Source: an uncultured Lachnospiraceae bacterium (GTDB lineage Bacteria; Bacillota; Clostridia; Lachnospirales; Lachnospiraceae). From it: a stretch of DNA of 45,693 nucleotides. Of the stretch, positions 43,198-45,693 are shown one piece after another. Location: the NCBI GenBank assembly GCA_902493385.1, contig CABUPO010000012.1, forward strand, positions 1 through 45,693. Direction: 5' to 3'. Both the position numbers and the translations under genes were made by a program. The notes under the pieces were generated by a model. The model saw nothing but the letters and a program-made list of their open reading frames with translations, had not been told where the DNA came from and searched no databases. Each line of letters opens with the position of its first letter. The first letter of the stretch is position 1.

Positions 43198-44279
43198 TAG
43201 CACTTACCTGCAATTACATTATTATAGAATTTAATATATTTCTTCTTCATTGCTTCTGTGTTATATATCTCAAGCACATCCTGATACGCCCTCTCTGGAA
43301 GCTCTGAAGGAAATTTTTTCATCGCCGCCTTTATTCTCTTGGCGTAATCCTCAGCTTTATCACAGACATATCCATTCACACCATCATGAATAACACTCTT
43401 ATTCCCCATAACATTGCTGACAAGAATCAGCTTCTTTATGTACATATTTTCAATCAGGCTCATTGCAATAGCCTCGCCAAGAGAACACAGGATAAATGCA
43501 TCGGCTCCCTTTGCCATTGCCAAAGCTTCTTTTCTCGGTTTCCATCCGGTTACTTCCATATTGGGAGCCGTAAGTTCATTTTCAAGTTCTCCATTGCCGA
43601 TCCACACAAATCTTGCTTCCGGCACCAATTCCGCAATACGATTGAACAACTGCGGCTGTTTCTGGACACATGCACGTCCTAGCGTAAATACTGTAAACTT
43701 CTCATTTTTAATTGGTTCTATTCCATCCAATGATGCAGACAAGTCAGCCAAATTCACGCCTGTCTCAATATAAGCTGTCCTCTTGGTAAGTCCTTTTGCC
43801 ACTTCGTCCTCACTTTCACAGCAGGTCAGCGTTATTGCGTTGGAAATCTTTCCGAGTATAGATTCCATGATTCCATACATCTTGCATTTTGCTCCGCTTC
43901 CCATAAGGATATGGGCATAGCCATGAGGTGTGTAAACCACCGTATTATTTTTCCCTTTAAAAGCAAGGCGTCCAATTCCTCCGGCAACAGATGAGTGCAG
44001 ATGTATTACATCTGGCTGCACCTTTTTCTCAATCGCCCGCAGTTCCTTTATCACCTTGATATCATTTGAGATATTTGTTAATCCTTTAGCACTAAAATTT
44101 TTAACTTCAATTAGGTGAACCCTCTTATCCAGAAAATCCTTGTAATTCTCTGGCGTCTGCGGTCTTAACGAATATGCCAGATATACTTCAAAATCACTAA
44201 CCATGTCATTACAAAGCTGAGACACATATGTAAAAACACCGCCGCCGAATGCTTCGCAAACCATTAAAATCTTTTTCAT
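43197..44279 (-). CDS. Glycosyltransferase family 4 (second)
   Basis: This 360-residue protein has VCEAFGGGVFTYVSQL, the HSSVAGGIGRLA and YTPHGYAHI acceptor-side motifs, and a C-terminal donor site around ADAFILCSLGEAIAMSLIENM. The SLGE motif is a variant of the common EGxxxxxxEA signature. The ATG at 44279 (MKKILMVCEA) is supported by GGGAAG. The longer reading to 44342 overlaps glf. It resembles EpsF/RfaB-like enzymes. Confidence 0.87.
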   Translation of the reverse strand: MKKILMVCEAFGGGVFTYVSQLCNDMVSDFEVYLAYSLRPQTPENYKDFLDKRVHLIEVKNFSAKGLTNISNDIKVIKELRAIEKKVQPDVIHLHSSVAGGIGRLAFKGKNNTVVYTPHGYAHILMGSGAKCKMYGIMESILGKISNAITLTCCESEDEVAKGLTKRTAYIETGVNLADLSASLDGIEPIKNEKFTVFTLGRACVQKQPQLFNRIAELVPEARFVWIGNGELENELTAPNMEVTGWKPRKEALAMAKGADAFILCSLGEAIAMSLIENMYIKKLILVSNVMGNKSVIHDGVNGYVCDKAEDYAKRIKAAMKKFPSELPERAYQDVLEIYNTEAMKKKYIKFYNNVIAGKC

Positions 44280-44298
44280 AATTCTTCCCAACTCCCTG

Positions 44299-45414
44299 TT
44301 ACTCTGACAGATGTTTTTCGGCACACTCAAGAGCGGCAGCAATCACCTGATCCATATCGTAATATTTGTACTCACCTAAACGTCCGCCAAAAATCACTTT
44401 GCTTTCAGCATCAGCCAGTTTCTTGTATTCCGCATACAACTTCCCGTTCTTCTCATCGTTGACCGGATAATAAGGTTCATCCCCCGGTTTCCATTCAGAA
44501 CTATACTCACGACTAATAACAGTCTTCGGGAGATCATTGCCATCCGTATCTTTACCAAACTCAAACCACTTGTGTTCGACAATCCTTGTCCACGGAGTCT
44601 CCCTGTCCGTGTAATTCACAGCAGCATTGCCCTGGAAATTTGGGATATCAAGAAGTTCCGTTTCAAATCTCACAGAACGATATTCCAGCATACCGAGCTG
44701 ATAACCGAAATAAGCATCAATGGGTCCTGTGTAGACCACTTTCCTTGCCAAAGCATCCAGATCAGCTTTATTCTTCAAATAATCTGTGTTCAACTTTACT
44801 TCAATGCCTTCCAACAGGTTTTCCATCAATTTTGTGTACCCTCCAACAGGAATACCCTGATACAATGCATTAAAATAATTGTTATCAAAAGTCAGGCGAA
44901 CCGGCAGACGTTTAATAATGAAAGCCGGGAGATCTTTGCAATCTCTTCCCCACTGTTTTTCCGTATATCCTTTAACCAGCTTTTCAAAAATATCTCGACC
45001 TACAAGGCTTATTGCTTGCTCCTCCAGATTCTGTGGCTCTCCGGTAATTTCTGCCCGTTGCTCATTGATCTTCGCTTCGGCCTCCTCTGGCGTGACCACG
45101 CCCCACATCTTATTGAACGTGTACATATTAAATGGCATGGAATACAATTCGCCTTTATAGTTTGCCACTGGGGAATTCGTGAATCGGTTAAATTCTGCAA
45201 ACTGCGTTATGTAATTCCATACCTTTTTATTATTCGTGTGAAAAATGTGAGCACCATAAACATGGACGCTAATACCCTCAATGCTTTCCGTATATACATT
45301 TCCCGCGATATTTGGCCGTTTATCAATAACCAGAACCGAATATCCTTTCTTTACCGCTTCATGCGCAAATATGGAGCCATACAGTCCAGCACCAACAACC
45401 AAATAATCGTACAT
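44299..45414 (-). CDS. glf: UDP-galactopyranose mutase
   Basis: This 371-residue FAD enzyme turns UDP-galactopyranose into UDP-galactofuranose, so the polysaccharide probably contains galactofuranose. The FAD motif YLVVGAGLYGSIFAHEA, the RPNIAGNVYTE segment, YGAHIFHTN, YTEKQWG and GPIDAYFGYQLG are all intact. AAGGAG stands eight bases before the ATG. It is the first complete gene of the operon in this window. Confidence 0.96.
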   Translation of the reverse strand: MYDYLVVGAGLYGSIFAHEAVKKGYSVLVIDKRPNIAGNVYTESIEGISVHVYGAHIFHTNNKKVWNYITQFAEFNRFTNSPVANYKGELYSMPFNMYTFNKMWGVVTPEEAEAKINEQRAEITGEPQNLEEQAISLVGRDIFEKLVKGYTEKQWGRDCKDLPAFIIKRLPVRLTFDNNYFNALYQGIPVGGYTKLMENLLEGIEVKLNTDYLKNKADLDALARKVVYTGPIDAYFGYQLGMLEYRSVRFETELLDIPNFQGNAAVNYTDRETPWTRIVEHKWFEFGKDTDGNDLPKTVISREYSSEWKPGDEPYYPVNDEKNGKLYAEYKKLADAESKVIFGGRLGEYKYYDMDQVIAAALECAEKHLSE

Positions 45415-45419
45415 TTCTT

Positions 45420-45665
45420 TTACTCCTTAATCCTTTGCTTTATTTGCATAGTTTATAAATCACTGTGGTCATCATTCTCTCGACGACTCCCACAGCAGAA
45501 AATCTTCAATAAATGGTGTGTTCATCATCCGCGCTACGATGTTGATATCATCCGTACTGTAGACATCATCAGCACTGTGGATGTCAGCCTCACTGTGGAC
45601 ATCATCTCCACCCCACCATCAACATCTATCCAAGCACCACTTTTGTCCAAACATGGCTATATTCA
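45420..45665 (-). pseudogene. Degraded gene remnants upstream of glf
   Basis: At about 45652 the minus strand reads ATG and MNIAMFGQK, which resembles the start of DUF1972-type polysaccharide glycosyltransferases, and then stops after six more codons. Next comes a 47-codon frame without a good start, with short repeats of DDVHS/ADIHS/DDVYS/DDIN type and ending FLLWESSRE at about 45478. Neither part is a full gene. They may be the broken 5' part and another gene's tail, or a deletion scar. I see no clear promoter for glf here. Confidence 0.35.
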
Positions 45666-45693
45666 TTTTGGAATTATCATTAGAGCCTTCTGC

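Overview
The window looks like a chromosomal segment of a gut-type Lachnospiraceae bacterium (Clostridia). The evidence is gene content: a SCIFF peptide with its radical-SAM maturase beside tgt/yajC and a TIGR04086-type membrane protein, GatCAB amidotransferase, a DUF6465-type Lys/Ala-rich protein, RecD2, CvfB and secreted arabinan/xylan hydrolases with Ig-like or Fn3-like tails. I cannot name the genus from sequence alone. Almost every gene is on the minus strand.

Bases 1-3061 hold the 5' part of a secreted GH43 glycosidase cut by the window edge, then a secreted SH3-SH3-NlpC/P60 cell-wall hydrolase with a tandem-repeat region and a poly-Ser linker. Bases 3218-14238 are housekeeping: cvfB (+), then a minus-strand run scfA-scfB-mreB-recD2-comFC, a TIGR04086-type membrane protein, a PHP-domain phosphoesterase (+) preceded by an unusual 110-bp structured repeat that duplicates an extended -10 promoter, RNase H with a viroplasmin domain, yajC, tgt and birA. 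tRNA-Trp and a strong terminator follow.

Bases 14454-20458 are a small arabinoxylan/arabinan locus: a GH51-like arabinofuranosidase and a GH43 enzyme in one operon, with a divergent AraC-type regulator. Bases 20448-25817 hold a DUF4097/LiaF-like envelope pair, gatB-gatA-gatC and the DUF6465-type gene, with tRNA-Pro just upstream of the last.

Upstream of tRNA-Pro (25937-29573) is a scarred accessory zone: an acyltransferase fragment, a 13-codon TnpV-like remnant, a RhuM-family gene, a DUF6076-type gene broken by an internal deletion at a 5-bp microhomology, a DUF6429-type gene, an unrecognised fragment and a truncated IS21-type element. The IS element has cut a nucleotidyltransferase gene, which is the distal end of a polysaccharide operon.

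Bases 29574-45414 are that cell-surface polysaccharide operon, transcribed leftward from glf: UDP-galactopyranose mutase, four glycosyltransferases, two polysaccharide pyruvyl transferases, a MenD-like ThDP enzyme followed by an SDR, an EpsG/Wzy-like polymerase, a Wzx flippase, a family-3 acyltransferase, an FrhB-like protein, a ferredoxin and the broken nucleotidyltransferase. The strongest unusual signal is a run of nine G (coding strand) inside the acyltransferase that puts it out of frame. Removing one G restores a continuous 352-codon protein. A second G9 run in the same TTCG9 context sits at the end of the neighbouring FrhB-like gene. Together they suggest a phase-variable (contingency) polysaccharide decoration, although homopolymer sequencing error must be excluded.
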